Shown here: one piece after another, positions 7,754 through 15,971 of the stretch
How positions within the stretch are numbered: position 1 is the stretch's first letter
Layout: each line of letters begins with the position of its first letter
NCBI RefSeq assembly: GCF_036013935.1
Contig: NZ_CP107902.1
Coordinates: forward strand, 1,116,001 to 1,180,000
Length of the DNA: 64,000 bases
Source: Streptomyces sp. NBC_00461
GTDB lineage: Bacteria > Actinomycetota > Actinomycetes > Streptomycetales > Streptomycetaceae
Direction of reading: 5' to 3'
Made by a program: the position numbers and the translations under genes
The notes under the pieces: generated by a model
Seen by the model: only the letters and a program-made list of their open reading frames with translations
Told to the model about the DNA's origin: nothing
Database searches by the model: none

Positions 7754-8911
7754 GTGCCCAAGAAACAGCGCGTCGCGATCGTCGGCGTCGGCTACTCGAC
7801 GGTGGGCCGTGACACCGGCCTGTCGCTGGACACCCTCACCGCCCAGGCGTCCATCGCCGCGATGGAGGATGCCGGTGTCAAGCCGGCCGACATCGACGGC
7901 GTCGTCGTGCACAGCTTTCCGCACCAGTACGTGTCGGCGACACACACCGCGGCGATGCTGGGCATCCCCGACCTGGCGTTCTACTCCGGGTCGGTCGACG
8001 GCGCCGCCTACTCGATGGCCGCGCAGCACGCCATCGCCGCCATCGCCTCCGGCAGCGCCGAGACGGTCCTGACCCTGCGCACCGTGCATCGCGCGGGCGC
8101 GGCGGGTGGCAGTTCGCTGGTCCCGGGCATGGAACGCGGCGCGCCCGGGCCTTTCCAGTTCACCATGCCCTACGGCTCCTTCACCGGCTCCCACTGGGCC
8201 GGGCTGTACATGCAGCGGCACATGGCGATGTACGGCACCAAGGAAGAGGACTTCGGCGCCTTCGCCGTCGCCCAGCGCGAGTACGCGATCGCCAACCCGT
8301 CCGAGTCCTTCTTCACCGAACCGCTCACCATCGACGACTACCTGAGCGCGCGCTACATCGCCGCGCCCCTGCGGTTGCTGGACTGCGACTACCCGGTCGA
8401 CTCAAGCTCGGCACTCATTTTCACCACCGAGGAGCGGGCGCGCGACCTGCGCCAGAAGCCGGTGTTCTTCGAGTCCTGGGCGATGGGCACCACCCAGGAG
8501 AGCGACTTCAGCCTGGTCGAGGACATGACGCAGTCGTCCCCGTTCCGGGCCGCCCGGCGCATGTGGTCGCGCACGGACCTGAAGCCGTCGGACGTGGGCG
8601 TGGCGGGGCTGTACGACGGCTTCTCCTTCATCGCACTGCAGTGGCTGGAGGCGCTCGGCTTCTGCGGCATCGGCGAGAGCGGTCCGTTCGTGTCGTCCGG
8701 GCACACCCGGGCCGACGGGGTCATCCCGACCAACACCGACGGCGGCGCCTGCAACATCGGACGCCGGCACGGCGCGAACTACTTCATCGAGGTCACCCGT
8801 CAACTGCGCGGTACGGCGGGTGAGCGCGCGCTGCCGGGCCGGCCGACGGCCGGCGTGGTGAGCAACGCCGTCGGCCCGTTCTCCGGCTGCGCCCTCATCA
8901 CCGCCGAGTGA
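7754..8911 (+). CDS. thiolase-like lipid-transfer protein (Ltp2-like aldolase)
   Basis: The 385-residue protein has the non-decarboxylating thiolase fold (AIVGVGYSTVG at the N-terminus). The usual nucleophilic Cys is absent: the equivalent stretch reads SVDGAAYSMAAQHA. It keeps GLYDGFSFIALQWLEALGFC and PTNTDGGACNIGR, as in SCP2/Ltp2-type proteins whose Tyr residues act in retro-aldol cleavage. With the upstream DUF35 gene it most likely forms an aldolase that splits a beta-hydroxyacyl-CoA. Start is GTG 7754 behind AAAGGA. Confidence 0.85.
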   Translation: MPKKQRVAIVGVGYSTVGRDTGLSLDTLTAQASIAAMEDAGVKPADIDGVVVHSFPHQYVSATHTAAMLGIPDLAFYSGSVDGAAYSMAAQHAIAAIASGSAETVLTLRTVHRAGAAGGSSLVPGMERGAPGPFQFTMPYGSFTGSHWAGLYMQRHMAMYGTKEEDFGAFAVAQREYAIANPSESFFTEPLTIDDYLSARYIAAPLRLLDCDYPVDSSSALIFTTEERARDLRQKPVFFESWAMGTTQESDFSLVEDMTQSSPFRAARRMWSRTDLKPSDVGVAGLYDGFSFIALQWLEALGFCGIGESGPFVSSGHTRADGVIPTNTDGGACNIGRRHGANYFIEVTRQLRGTAGERALPGRPTAGVVSNAVGPFSGCALITAE

Positions 8912-8937
8912 CGCGCCTTTGCGTACCCGGACAATGT

Positions 8938-8970
8938 CGGGCCCGTGCGGAGGGACTCCGCACGGGCCCG
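8938..8970. terminator. bidirectional terminator hairpin
   Basis: Perfect 15-bp arms with a GGA loop lie between the Ltp2-like stop (8911) and the stop of the convergent VOC gene (8985). Confidence 0.85.
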
Positions 8971-8984
8971 CCGCATACGCGGGA

Positions 8985-9923
8985 TCACTCCTCGAACGGA
9001 TCGCCCTCCAGTACGTCCGTGGTGAACAAGTACGGCGCGTTGAAGGTGTCCTGCGGGTCGGCGGCGAGCAGGCCGGGGCGCGGGCGGGAGGTCCTGATGC
9101 CCTTGCCGTTCAGCCACTTCTGAGCCGAGTCCAGGTCGTTGACCCGGAAGGTGATCGAGTAGATCATGTTGCCCCACTGAGCGACGTGCCTGCCCAGCGG
9201 CGAGTGAGGCCCGAGCGGTTCGGCGAGCTGGAGCAGGCAGTCGCCGAGGTGGACGGTCGCGAACTTGTACTGCCCGCCGTCGTCGACGCCCTCGGCGATC
9301 GGCACGGCCTGCATGACGTCGACGTAGGTCTTCACCGCCGATTCGAGGTCCTTCACCCCGAGGGTCACGTACAGCATGCGCTTGATGCCGAGCGGGTGGC
9401 TGGTCTCCCAGAACTTGCGCTGTGAGGACCAGGTTCCGAGCTCGCGCGGGTCGTCCGGCATGTGGACCTTGCACAGCTCGACCATGAGGCCCGCGGTGTC
9501 GCGTGGGCTCGGGTAGAAGTACTGCGTGTCGGGGTCCATCTCCTCAATCTGGCCGCCGCCCGGCCTGCCGATGTAAAGGCCCTTCCCGATCATCCGGTTG
9601 CCCAGCCCGACCAGGTCGTCCACCAGGTAGCCGACCGAGTGCAGGTGCTGACCGAACTTGGTGTAGAACTTCCCGACCGGCTTGGTCGCATCGACCGGCG
9701 TGTTGGGTGCCATCGTCTCGATGCACAGGTCGCTGATCATGATCAGTCCGGCCCACCTGTCCTCCGGCGGGAGGAAGTTGGGCTCGTCGACGCCCATGTA
9801 GACCAGGCCGCCGAACACGTCCTCGTAGAACTGGTTGAGCTTCGTGACGTCATCGGTCATGTGGACCGCGTGGATCATCATGCCGATGCCGAAGTCACCG
9901 GTCTTCTTCGCCTGCTTCCGCAC
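8985..9923 (-). CDS. VOC-family (glyoxalase/dioxygenase fold) protein
   Basis: The 312-residue protein has two VOC modules: residues ~17-170 start MIHAVHMTDDVTKLNQFYED, and residues ~185-312 start KRMLYVTLGVKDLESAVKTY. His and Glu residues spaced like VOC metal ligands are present (GQHLHSVGYLVDD, GLMVELCK). The reaction cannot be assigned; extradiol dioxygenases, epimerases and isomerases share the fold. The GTG start at 9923 has GGAGGGACGG upstream. A regulon-type operator lies at 9959-9978, so it is probably part of the pathway. Confidence 0.75.
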   Translation of the reverse strand: MRKQAKKTGDFGIGMMIHAVHMTDDVTKLNQFYEDVFGGLVYMGVDEPNFLPPEDRWAGLIMISDLCIETMAPNTPVDATKPVGKFYTKFGQHLHSVGYLVDDLVGLGNRMIGKGLYIGRPGGGQIEEMDPDTQYFYPSPRDTAGLMVELCKVHMPDDPRELGTWSSQRKFWETSHPLGIKRMLYVTLGVKDLESAVKTYVDVMQAVPIAEGVDDGGQYKFATVHLGDCLLQLAEPLGPHSPLGRHVAQWGNMIYSITFRVNDLDSAQKWLNGKGIRTSRPRPGLLAADPQDTFNAPYLFTTDVLEGDPFEE

Positions 9924-9958
9924 GACCGTCCCTCCGACGGGTAACCCTTCCGTATTGC

Positions 9959-9978
9959 TTATCGTAAGGCTTACAGTC
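9959..9978 (-). promoter_or_regulatory. putative TetR operator, site 3
   Basis: TTATCGTAAGGCTTACAGTC matches site 1 at 15 of 20 bases, including an unbroken CTTACAGT. It lies 36 bases upstream of the VOC gene start. Confidence 0.55.
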
Positions 9979-10029
9979 TCATCTTGCGCAGCGCCCGGAC
10001 ATGCCGGCGCGGCACATCGGACCGAGGGG

Positions 10030-10359
10030 TCAGTCGACCGGGACGAGGAACTGCAGGTCGGGTGGCGCGGTGGTCGTGTCCATCGCCGGGGACATGTCGA
10101 ACCGGCCGTTGTCGAAGGCCGCGGCCAGCGCCTGCGCCGCGCTCGCCGCATCGGCGTCACTCAGCTCGTAGCAGCACAGGTACCGCCGGGGTCCGGACTC
10201 CTCACCGGTGCCCAGGACCGCATAGCGGCGCACGGCCGTGACGGCCGGGACGGCCTCGCGCACCTGCGGGACATGCGTGTTGACGTACCAGTCGTTGAAC
10301 TCGTCCTCCGCCTCGGGGCCCGCCGGGCTGCTCCAGGCCAGGAACATCGCAGTGCTCAT
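10030..10359 (-). CDS. EthD-like dimeric alpha/beta-barrel protein
   Basis: The 109-residue protein begins MSTAMFLAWSSP and has the pattern EDEFNDWYVNTHVPQVRE, typical of EthD/antibiotic-monooxygenase-type ferredoxin-like folds that dimerise. It follows the acyl-CoA carboxyltransferase gene by 49 bases on the same strand and is probably co-transcribed. Members of this superfamily act as small isomerases, cyclases or accessory proteins in catabolic clusters. The exact role is not visible. Confidence 0.65.
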   Translation of the reverse strand: MSTAMFLAWSSPAGPEAEDEFNDWYVNTHVPQVREAVPAVTAVRRYAVLGTGEESGPRRYLCCYELSDADAASAAQALAAAFDNGRFDMSPAMDTTTAPPDLQFLVPVD

Positions 10360-10408
10360 CCCACCATTCCTTTCACGGTGTGCCGGGTCGTGCGCCGTCC
10401 GCCCGGAC

Positions 10409-11851
10409 TCACTCCGGGCGGCACATCATCGAGGGCCTTCGCAGGTGGCTGCGGGCGAGCCTGTCCATGCGTGCGTCCCGCTCGCCGGGGTGCGCCTCGC
10501 GCAGGGCCACGAGGACCGCGGACCGGACCGCGCCCACGTCACCGTCCGGGAGCACGTCGTCGACCACCCCGAGCCGTGCGAGTTCCACGGCGGTCAGCCG
10601 GAACGACCGCGCCAGCTCCGCCGCCCGGGACGCGTCGCGAAAGAGGACCGCGGCTCCCGGCTCCGGACCGATGACGGAGAACACCGATCCCTCCAGCAGG
10701 AACAGGCGGTCGGTGTACGCGAAGGCCATGGCTCCTCCGCTGCCGCCCTCCCCGACGCACACGGCCACCGTGGGCACGGTCAGGCCGGACATCGCCAGCA
10801 GCGTCCGGGCGATCTCACCGGCCACACCGTCGGCCTCGGCCGCCGGTCCGGGCTCGGCGCCGGGAGTGTCGATCAAGGTGAGCACCGGCAGCCGCAACCG
10901 TTCGGCGAGGTCGAACGCGCGCTGGGCCAGGCGGAATCCGGCCGGGAGTACGCGCGCGGCCGCGTCAGGTCGGCTGTGCCGGTCCATCGCCACGACGACG
11001 AGGCGTTCGCCCGCCATGACGGCCAGGCCGGCCCGGACGGCCGGGTCGCCTCCCCGCAGCTCCACCCAGCCCTCGGTCAGCAGGGCACTCCACTCCAGCC
11101 CCGAGGGGCGGCGGGGATCCCGCGCGTGCAGGACGGCGGCCCAGGGGTCGCGGGGCATCGGCTTGCGGGGAGCCGGCAGCGGACGCCCGGGCGGGAGTCG
11201 CAGCGCCGGCCCGGGACCGTACAGCGCGTCGCCCAGCCACACCCAGTGGGCCTCGGGTCCGACGAGTGCGTCGACCCGCCCCTGCGTGTAGGCGGCCTGC
11301 GCGGTGTGCGAGTCGGCGGGCGGGAAGGAGCCGGTCACCTGCGCGACCACCCGGGGACCGGCGAATCCGATCGTGGCCCCGGGCTCGGCGGCGAGGACGT
11401 CGGCGAGGGAGGCCCAGGACGCGTAGACGCCGCCGGTCGTGTGCGGCCGCAGCACCGCGGCGAACGGCAGGCCGGCGCGGCGAAGGCGCCCGACAGCGCC
11501 GGCCGTGCGCGCCATCTGGGTCAGCGAGACCAGGCCCTCCTGCAGCCGCGCACCGCCGCTGGCCACGAACGCGGCGACCGGCAGCCGCTCCTCTCGGGCT
11601 CGGTCGAAAGCGCGCACGATGCGTTCACCGGCGGCCACACCCATCGTGCCGCCGTGCCGGTCGAACCGGCACTCGATCACCACGAGGGGACCACGGGGAT
11701 GCTCGGCGACACCCGTACGGACGGACTCGTCCTGCGGGGCCGGAGCGTCGTAGCCGGGGAAACGGAGCGGGTTCGCCGAGGCGAGATCGGCATCCCACTC
11801 GTGCGTCAGCGAAGGCATGGACAGGCCCACGTGATTGCGCTCGACGGTCAT
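10409..11851 (-). CDS. acyl-CoA carboxylase, fused carboxyltransferase subunit
   Basis: The ~480-residue protein combines both carboxyltransferase halves. The beta-like half holds RFDRHGGTMGVAAGERIVRAF and ASGGARLQEG; the alpha-like half holds LPVLTLIDTPGAEPGPAAEA and VGEGGSGGAMAFAYTDRLF. The oxyanion-type glycines of both halves are visible. It would transfer CO2 from carboxybiotin to an acyl-CoA, but no biotin carboxylase gene is in the window, so that subunit must come from elsewhere. Start is uncertain: ATG 11851 (chosen) or ATG 11818. EthD-like follows in the operon. Confidence 0.8.
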   Translation of the reverse strand: MTVERNHVGLSMPSLTHEWDADLASANPLRFPGYDAPAPQDESVRTGVAEHPRGPLVVIECRFDRHGGTMGVAAGERIVRAFDRAREERLPVAAFVASGGARLQEGLVSLTQMARTAGAVGRLRRAGLPFAAVLRPHTTGGVYASWASLADVLAAEPGATIGFAGPRVVAQVTGSFPPADSHTAQAAYTQGRVDALVGPEAHWVWLGDALYGPGPALRLPPGRPLPAPRKPMPRDPWAAVLHARDPRRPSGLEWSALLTEGWVELRGGDPAVRAGLAVMAGERLVVVAMDRHSRPDAAARVLPAGFRLAQRAFDLAERLRLPVLTLIDTPGAEPGPAAEADGVAGEIARTLLAMSGLTVPTVAVCVGEGGSGGAMAFAYTDRLFLLEGSVFSVIGPEPGAAVLFRDASRAAELARSFRLTAVELARLGVVDDVLPDGDVGAVRSAVLVALREAHPGERDARMDRLARSHLRRPSMMCRPE

Positions 11852-11903
11852 GGAGTTCCCATCGAAGGGGTGCCATCGAGCGTGAGGCTCGGGCGAACAG
11901 ATT

Positions 11904-11921
11904 GATGGTCCACCAACCATC
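11904..11921. promoter_or_regulatory. inverted repeat upstream of carboxyltransferase
   Basis: GATGGT and ACCATC form 6-bp arms around CCACCA, 53 bases upstream of the chosen start and in an AT-richer patch. It is a possible operator and is unlike the ATACCGTATG motif. Confidence 0.35.
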
Positions 11922-12014
11922 TCAATTCCCGAGCCGCCCGACAACGCGGCAAACGTCACACCCGCGACATCGGAAAATGCTGGTCACACGCACTGACAAG
12001 GCATCCCGAAAGGT

Positions 12015-12034
12015 ATACCGTAAAGCCCATCCGA
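12015..12034 (+). promoter_or_regulatory. putative TetR operator half-site, site 4
   Basis: ATACCGTAAAGCCCATCCGA keeps the left half of the motif (ATACCGTA) 23 bases upstream of the aldehyde dehydrogenase start, but the right half is poor. It is a weaker member of the set. Confidence 0.35.
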
Positions 12035-12056
12035 CTTCCATCTGGAGGCCCGCTCC

Positions 12057-13526
12057 ATGACTGCCGAGAACTCCGCCCGGTCGACCTCCGCGGCCACGCT
12101 GTACATCGACGGAACGTGGCGGGCAGCCGCCTTGGGCCGGGAGTTCGACGTGTTCAACCCCGCCGACGGGTCCGTGCTGGGCGCGGCCTCGGACGGATCG
12201 GCGTCCGAGGCGCGGAGCGCGGTCGACTCCGCCGCGGCGGCGTTCGCCTCGTGGTCGCGCACGACCGCCTACGAGCGGGCGGCGTACCTAGAGCGCGCGC
12301 ACGCGTTGATGCTGGAGCGCGCGGAGGACCTCGCCGTCCTCATGACCAAGGAGCAGGGCAAGCCGCTGAAGGCGGCCCGCAACGAGGTGCGCTACGCCGC
12401 GGACTTCCTGAGCTGGTACGCCGAGGAGGCCAAGCGGGTCTATGGCGCGACCATCCCGAGTTCGCGGGCCGGCCACCGCTTCATGACGATGCGTCAGCCG
12501 GTCGGCGTGGTCGCCGCGATCACTCCATGGAACTATCCGGTCTCCATGATCACACGCAAGGTGGCACCGGCGATCGCCGCGGGGTGCACGATCGTGCTCA
12601 AGCCGGCGGAGCAGACCCCGCTGTGCGCCGTCGCGGTCTTCCAGGTGCTGCACGACGCAGGCCTGCCCGCGGGTGTCGTCAACCTGGTCACCACGAGCGA
12701 CCCGGCGCCGGTCGGCGACGCCCTGCTGGACAGCCCGGCCGTCCGCAAGCTGACGTTCACCGGGTCGACCGAGGTCGGCATGATGCTGGGCGCCAAGGCC
12801 GCGCAGACCGTCAAGCGGGTGTCGCTCGAACTCGGCGGTCACGCCCCGTTCCTGGTCTTCGGCGACGCCGACCCGCGGCGCGCCGCGAAGGGCCTCGGCC
12901 TGGTGAAATTCCTCAACACCGGTCAGGCGTGCATCTGCCCCAACCGGGTGTTCGTCCAGCGGGAGTTGGTCGACGACTTCCTCGACGTCCTCGTCCAGCG
13001 GGTGAGCGCGATGAAGGCCGGCAACGGGCTCGACCAGGACGTCAGCATCGGCCCGCTGATCGACGAGGCCGCCATGACGAAGATGCGGCGGCAGGTGGCA
13101 GACGCCGTCGGGCACGGAGCGAAGGTGCTGACCGGCGGCGAACGGCTCACCGACCCGCGCCTGCCGGGCGGCCGGTTCTTCGCCCCCACCATCCTGACCG
13201 ACGTGACACCACGGATGGACATCTACCACGAGGAGACCTTCGGCCCGATCGCCCCGGTCATCGCCTTCGACGACGAGGACGAGGCCATCGCCATGGCCAA
13301 TGACACGGCCTACGGTCTCGCGGCGTACGTCTACACCGAGAACCTCTCCCGCGCCTTGCGGGTCACCGAGGCGCTGCGCTTCGGCATCGTGGGGATCAAC
13401 GACATCAACCCGACGAGCGCCGCCGCGCCGTTCGGCGGCACGAAGCACAGCGGGCTGGGTCGCGAGGGCGGACCGCAGGGCATCGACGAGTACCTCGACA
13501 CCAAGCTGGTCGGCATCACGCTGTGA
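12057..13526 (+). CDS. NAD(P)-dependent aldehyde dehydrogenase
   Basis: The 489-residue enzyme has the full ALDH signature: PWNYPVSMITRKVAPAIAAG, the cofactor motif FTGSTEVG, catalytic Glu in LELGGHAP and catalytic Cys in NTGQACICPNR. The pattern is closest to succinate-semialdehyde-type dehydrogenases, but substrate cannot be set from sequence. ATG 12057 has CTGGAGG at a good distance. It has its own promoter region with a half operator and is convergent with the amidohydrolase operon through a strong hairpin. Confidence 0.88.
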   Translation: MTAENSARSTSAATLYIDGTWRAAALGREFDVFNPADGSVLGAASDGSASEARSAVDSAAAAFASWSRTTAYERAAYLERAHALMLERAEDLAVLMTKEQGKPLKAARNEVRYAADFLSWYAEEAKRVYGATIPSSRAGHRFMTMRQPVGVVAAITPWNYPVSMITRKVAPAIAAGCTIVLKPAEQTPLCAVAVFQVLHDAGLPAGVVNLVTTSDPAPVGDALLDSPAVRKLTFTGSTEVGMMLGAKAAQTVKRVSLELGGHAPFLVFGDADPRRAAKGLGLVKFLNTGQACICPNRVFVQRELVDDFLDVLVQRVSAMKAGNGLDQDVSIGPLIDEAAMTKMRRQVADAVGHGAKVLTGGERLTDPRLPGGRFFAPTILTDVTPRMDIYHEETFGPIAPVIAFDDEDEAIAMANDTAYGLAAYVYTENLSRALRVTEALRFGIVGINDINPTSAAAPFGGTKHSGLGREGGPQGIDEYLDTKLVGITL

Positions 13527-13620
13527 CTCCTCGCGGACGTGCCTTTCCGGTGCGTGCACGGCGCACCCGTCGGCCCGCGCCGCTCTTCAAGTACGGCGCA
13601 GCCGCGGGCGTCAGACGCAG

Positions 13621-13671
13621 CCCCGCCCGGCCACCGACACTGTCCCCTCACATGTCGGTGGCCGGGCGGGG
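13621..13671. terminator. bidirectional terminator hairpin
   Basis: 19-bp perfect arms with a 13-nt loop lie between the aldehyde dehydrogenase stop and the convergent amidohydrolase stop at 13684. Confidence 0.85.
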
Positions 13672-13683
13672 CGGTGCTGTGCC

Positions 13684-14826
13684 TCAGGCGTGGGAGCGCG
13701 GGAAGTTGTACAGACGGCGGGCGTTGAGTTCCACCATCAGGCGGACCTCGTCGTCCGGAACGTCGAGCATGACGTTCTCGAGCAACTTGCGGGTCTGGGG
13801 CCAGTTGCTGTCGGAGTGCGGGTAGTCGCTCTCGAACATGATGTTCTCCACGCCGATCAGATGGCGTGTGAACACACCGGCCCGGTCGGAGATGAAGCAC
13901 CCGTAGACGTGGTCCTTGAACAGTTCCGAGGGACGGACGTCCTTGTTGACGTCGTTGTACCAGCGGTGCCGCTCCCACACCACGTCGATGCGCTCAAGCA
14001 TGTACGGCATCCAGCCGATCCCGCCCTCGGACAGCGCGACCTTGAGGTTCGGGTGCTTGTGGAAGACGGGCGAGAGCAGCAGTTCCGCGGTCGCGGACAT
14101 CGAGTTGAGGCCGAACAGCGAGATGCCCACGGTGAAGTTCGTGCTCATCGCCTCCGGTGAGGCCTGCGGGCTACCGCCCGACCCGAAGTGCAGCGAGAGC
14201 GGCAGGTCGTGGGCGGCGGCGGCCGCGAGCACCGGGTCCCAGTGGTCGCTGTGCCATGACGGCAGATCCCGCCGGTCGGGCAGTTCCGGGAAGGTCACGC
14301 TCTTGGCACCCTTGGCCGCTGTCCGCTCGATCTCGGCCACGCTCTGCTCGACGTTCCAGTACGGCACCATCACCAGCGGAATCTGACGTTCGGGATAGGC
14401 CGCGCACCACTCGTCCAGGATGAAGTCGTTGTAGGCCCGGACGCACGCGGCCGCGAGGTCGAGATCCTTCGACTTCGCAAATCCGCTGCCGGCGAATCCG
14501 CCCATGTTCGGGAAGCACATCTGGGCCCAGACGCCCTCGAGGTCCATGTCCCGGATGCGGTCGTGGATGTCGTGGCAGCCCGGAAGCATGTCGTCGTAGC
14601 TGCGCGGATCGAGCCCGAAGTCCTTGGGATCCTTGCCGGCCACCGCGTTGAGGGCCAGTGTGCCGGCGAGCGCGCCCTCATAGATCCATACGTCGCTGCC
14701 GTCCGGCCGGTGCTCGATCCGGGGGCCGGCCTCCCGGTATTTCTTGGGCAGGCGGTCGGTCCAGACGTTCGGGTGCTCGATGACGTGGTCGTCCACGGAG
14801 ACGATCTGGGCATCAGGTGGCAGCAT
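13684..14826 (-). CDS. amidohydrolase-family metal-dependent enzyme
   Basis: The 380-residue protein is an amidohydrolase_2 (ACMSD-like decarboxylase/hydrolase) member: N-terminal VSVDDHVIEHPNVW, the HFGSGG metal His region near the middle, and FESDYPHSDSNWP carrying the conserved catalytic Asp near the C-terminus. Such enzymes use a metal ion for decarboxylation or C-C hydrolysis of ring-cleavage or keto-acid products. Start ATG 14826 has GGAGGA 5 nt upstream. It lies 73 bases after the second VOC gene, in the same operon. Confidence 0.85.
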   Translation of the reverse strand: MLPPDAQIVSVDDHVIEHPNVWTDRLPKKYREAGPRIEHRPDGSDVWIYEGALAGTLALNAVAGKDPKDFGLDPRSYDDMLPGCHDIHDRIRDMDLEGVWAQMCFPNMGGFAGSGFAKSKDLDLAAACVRAYNDFILDEWCAAYPERQIPLVMVPYWNVEQSVAEIERTAAKGAKSVTFPELPDRRDLPSWHSDHWDPVLAAAAAHDLPLSLHFGSGGSPQASPEAMSTNFTVGISLFGLNSMSATAELLLSPVFHKHPNLKVALSEGGIGWMPYMLERIDVVWERHRWYNDVNKDVRPSELFKDHVYGCFISDRAGVFTRHLIGVENIMFESDYPHSDSNWPQTRKLLENVMLDVPDDEVRLMVELNARRLYNFPRSHA

Positions 14827-14899
14827 GCGGTCCTCCACATTCCAGTCAGCAAGGTGTCACCCACCTCGCCTGAACTCCGCGATCACACGCGGAGGCGGC

Positions 14900-15736
14900 T
14901 CAGTCGGTGTCGGTGATCTCGATGCGCGCTCCCCCGGCGTCGACCGGGGCGAGGAGGAGACTGTGCCGGCCGAACTGCTCGAACCGCACATCCCTTCCCA
15001 CCAGGAACGTCCGCGCCGCGAGCAGATCCCGCACCGTGAAGGTCAGGCAGAAGATCCGCTCCCCGCGCTCGACGAGATGGCCGCCGGCGAGGTCCGCCCG
15101 CGAGCCGGTCGCCGAGCCGACGAACTCGACGGCATGGTCGTCGAACCGCACTCCGTGCCCGGCCATGTTCAGGTGCCGTCGCTCGACGACGTACGCCTCC
15201 CGGCCCACCAGCGCGGCGAGATCGGCGGCGGCCTTCTCCGGCTGTGCCGCGACCACCTTGACGGTCGCGCCGCCCACGAGCCCGAGGGCATGTTCGTCCG
15301 ACCAGAAGGCGGGTTCGCGGTCCACGAGGTCGCGGTCATGGCTCTCGGCGCGGCGGTCAGTGAGCCCGATCGCCAGGCCGTGCATGTCCTTTGGGCGCAC
15401 GAAGGCGCGGCCGTCGGCGTCTTCGCCGACCCGGACGCCGTGCTCTCGCAGCGCCGTGACGGCATCGCCCAGGGAGGACACCTGCCACTGCAGCGAATCC
15501 CAGCCGTTGCCGTCGGACCGGAGTGCGACGGCCCCGCCCGGCGCGGTCGGGGCGAACGTCTCGACACCGGTGCGATGGATCAGGACCAGGGCATGCCTGC
15601 TGCCCGCCGGCCCGTCCCCCCACCGCCGGAGAACCCGTGCGCCGAAAACGTCCTGCTGCAGAGTCAGCTCCGCGTCCAAGGACCGCGTGAACAGGTTCAC
15701 CTGCCCGAGACGTTCGACCGCGAGAGGGGCCCGCAT
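14900..15736 (-). CDS. VOC-family protein (extradiol dioxygenase-like)
   Basis: The 278-residue two-module protein starts RLGQVNLFTRSLDAELTLQQ; the second module includes RRHLNMAGHGVRFDDHAVEF and ends GGARIEITDTD. It has His/Glu positions compatible with a metal centre but no certain 2-His-1-carboxylate triad. It is in an operon with the amidohydrolase, a pairing often seen where an oxygenase or isomerase feeds a decarboxylase or hydrolase. A regulon-like operator lies 25 bases upstream of ATG 15736. Confidence 0.7.
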   Translation of the reverse strand: MRAPLAVERLGQVNLFTRSLDAELTLQQDVFGARVLRRWGDGPAGSRHALVLIHRTGVETFAPTAPGGAVALRSDGNGWDSLQWQVSSLGDAVTALREHGVRVGEDADGRAFVRPKDMHGLAIGLTDRRAESHDRDLVDREPAFWSDEHALGLVGGATVKVVAAQPEKAAADLAALVGREAYVVERRHLNMAGHGVRFDDHAVEFVGSATGSRADLAGGHLVERGERIFCLTFTVRDLLAARTFLVGRDVRFEQFGRHSLLLAPVDAGGARIEITDTD

Positions 15737-15760
15737 AGTGGCCCTCCGTCCTCATCGACG

Positions 15761-15780
15761 ATACCGATAGCCCTACTGTA
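15761..15780 (-). promoter_or_regulatory. putative TetR operator, site 5
   Basis: ATACCGATAGCCCTACTGTA matches site 1 at 14 of 20 bases, just upstream of the VOC/amidohydrolase operon. Confidence 0.5.
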
Positions 15781-15877
15781 ACTACCTCGCCACATCGGGG
15801 CAAGGACGTGGGAGCCCGCTGCGCCAACACGCCCGGACTTCGGCCGACAGCACTGCGCACCACCACTGGAGGGAGCT

Positions 15878-15897
15878 TCCCGTAATTGATACGGTAT
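15878..15897 (-). promoter_or_regulatory. putative TetR operator, site 6
   Basis: On the minus strand this reads ATACCGTATCAATTACGGGA, 16 of 20 bases identical to site 1. It lies 75 bases upstream of the ferredoxin reductase start. Sites 5 and 6 flank the divergent promoters of two operons. Confidence 0.55.
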
Positions 15898-15971
15898 GGT
15901 GCACCACAGCCCCTTCGAAGCCCGGAACGGTTCAGGTTCCGCTCGACGTCGTCGCCGGAAAGGTCCGAGCC

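Noticed and set aside
12500..13560. Long minus-strand frame opposite the aldehyde dehydrogenase
   Set aside because: Amino acid use and lack of motifs mark it as a GC-frame shadow.
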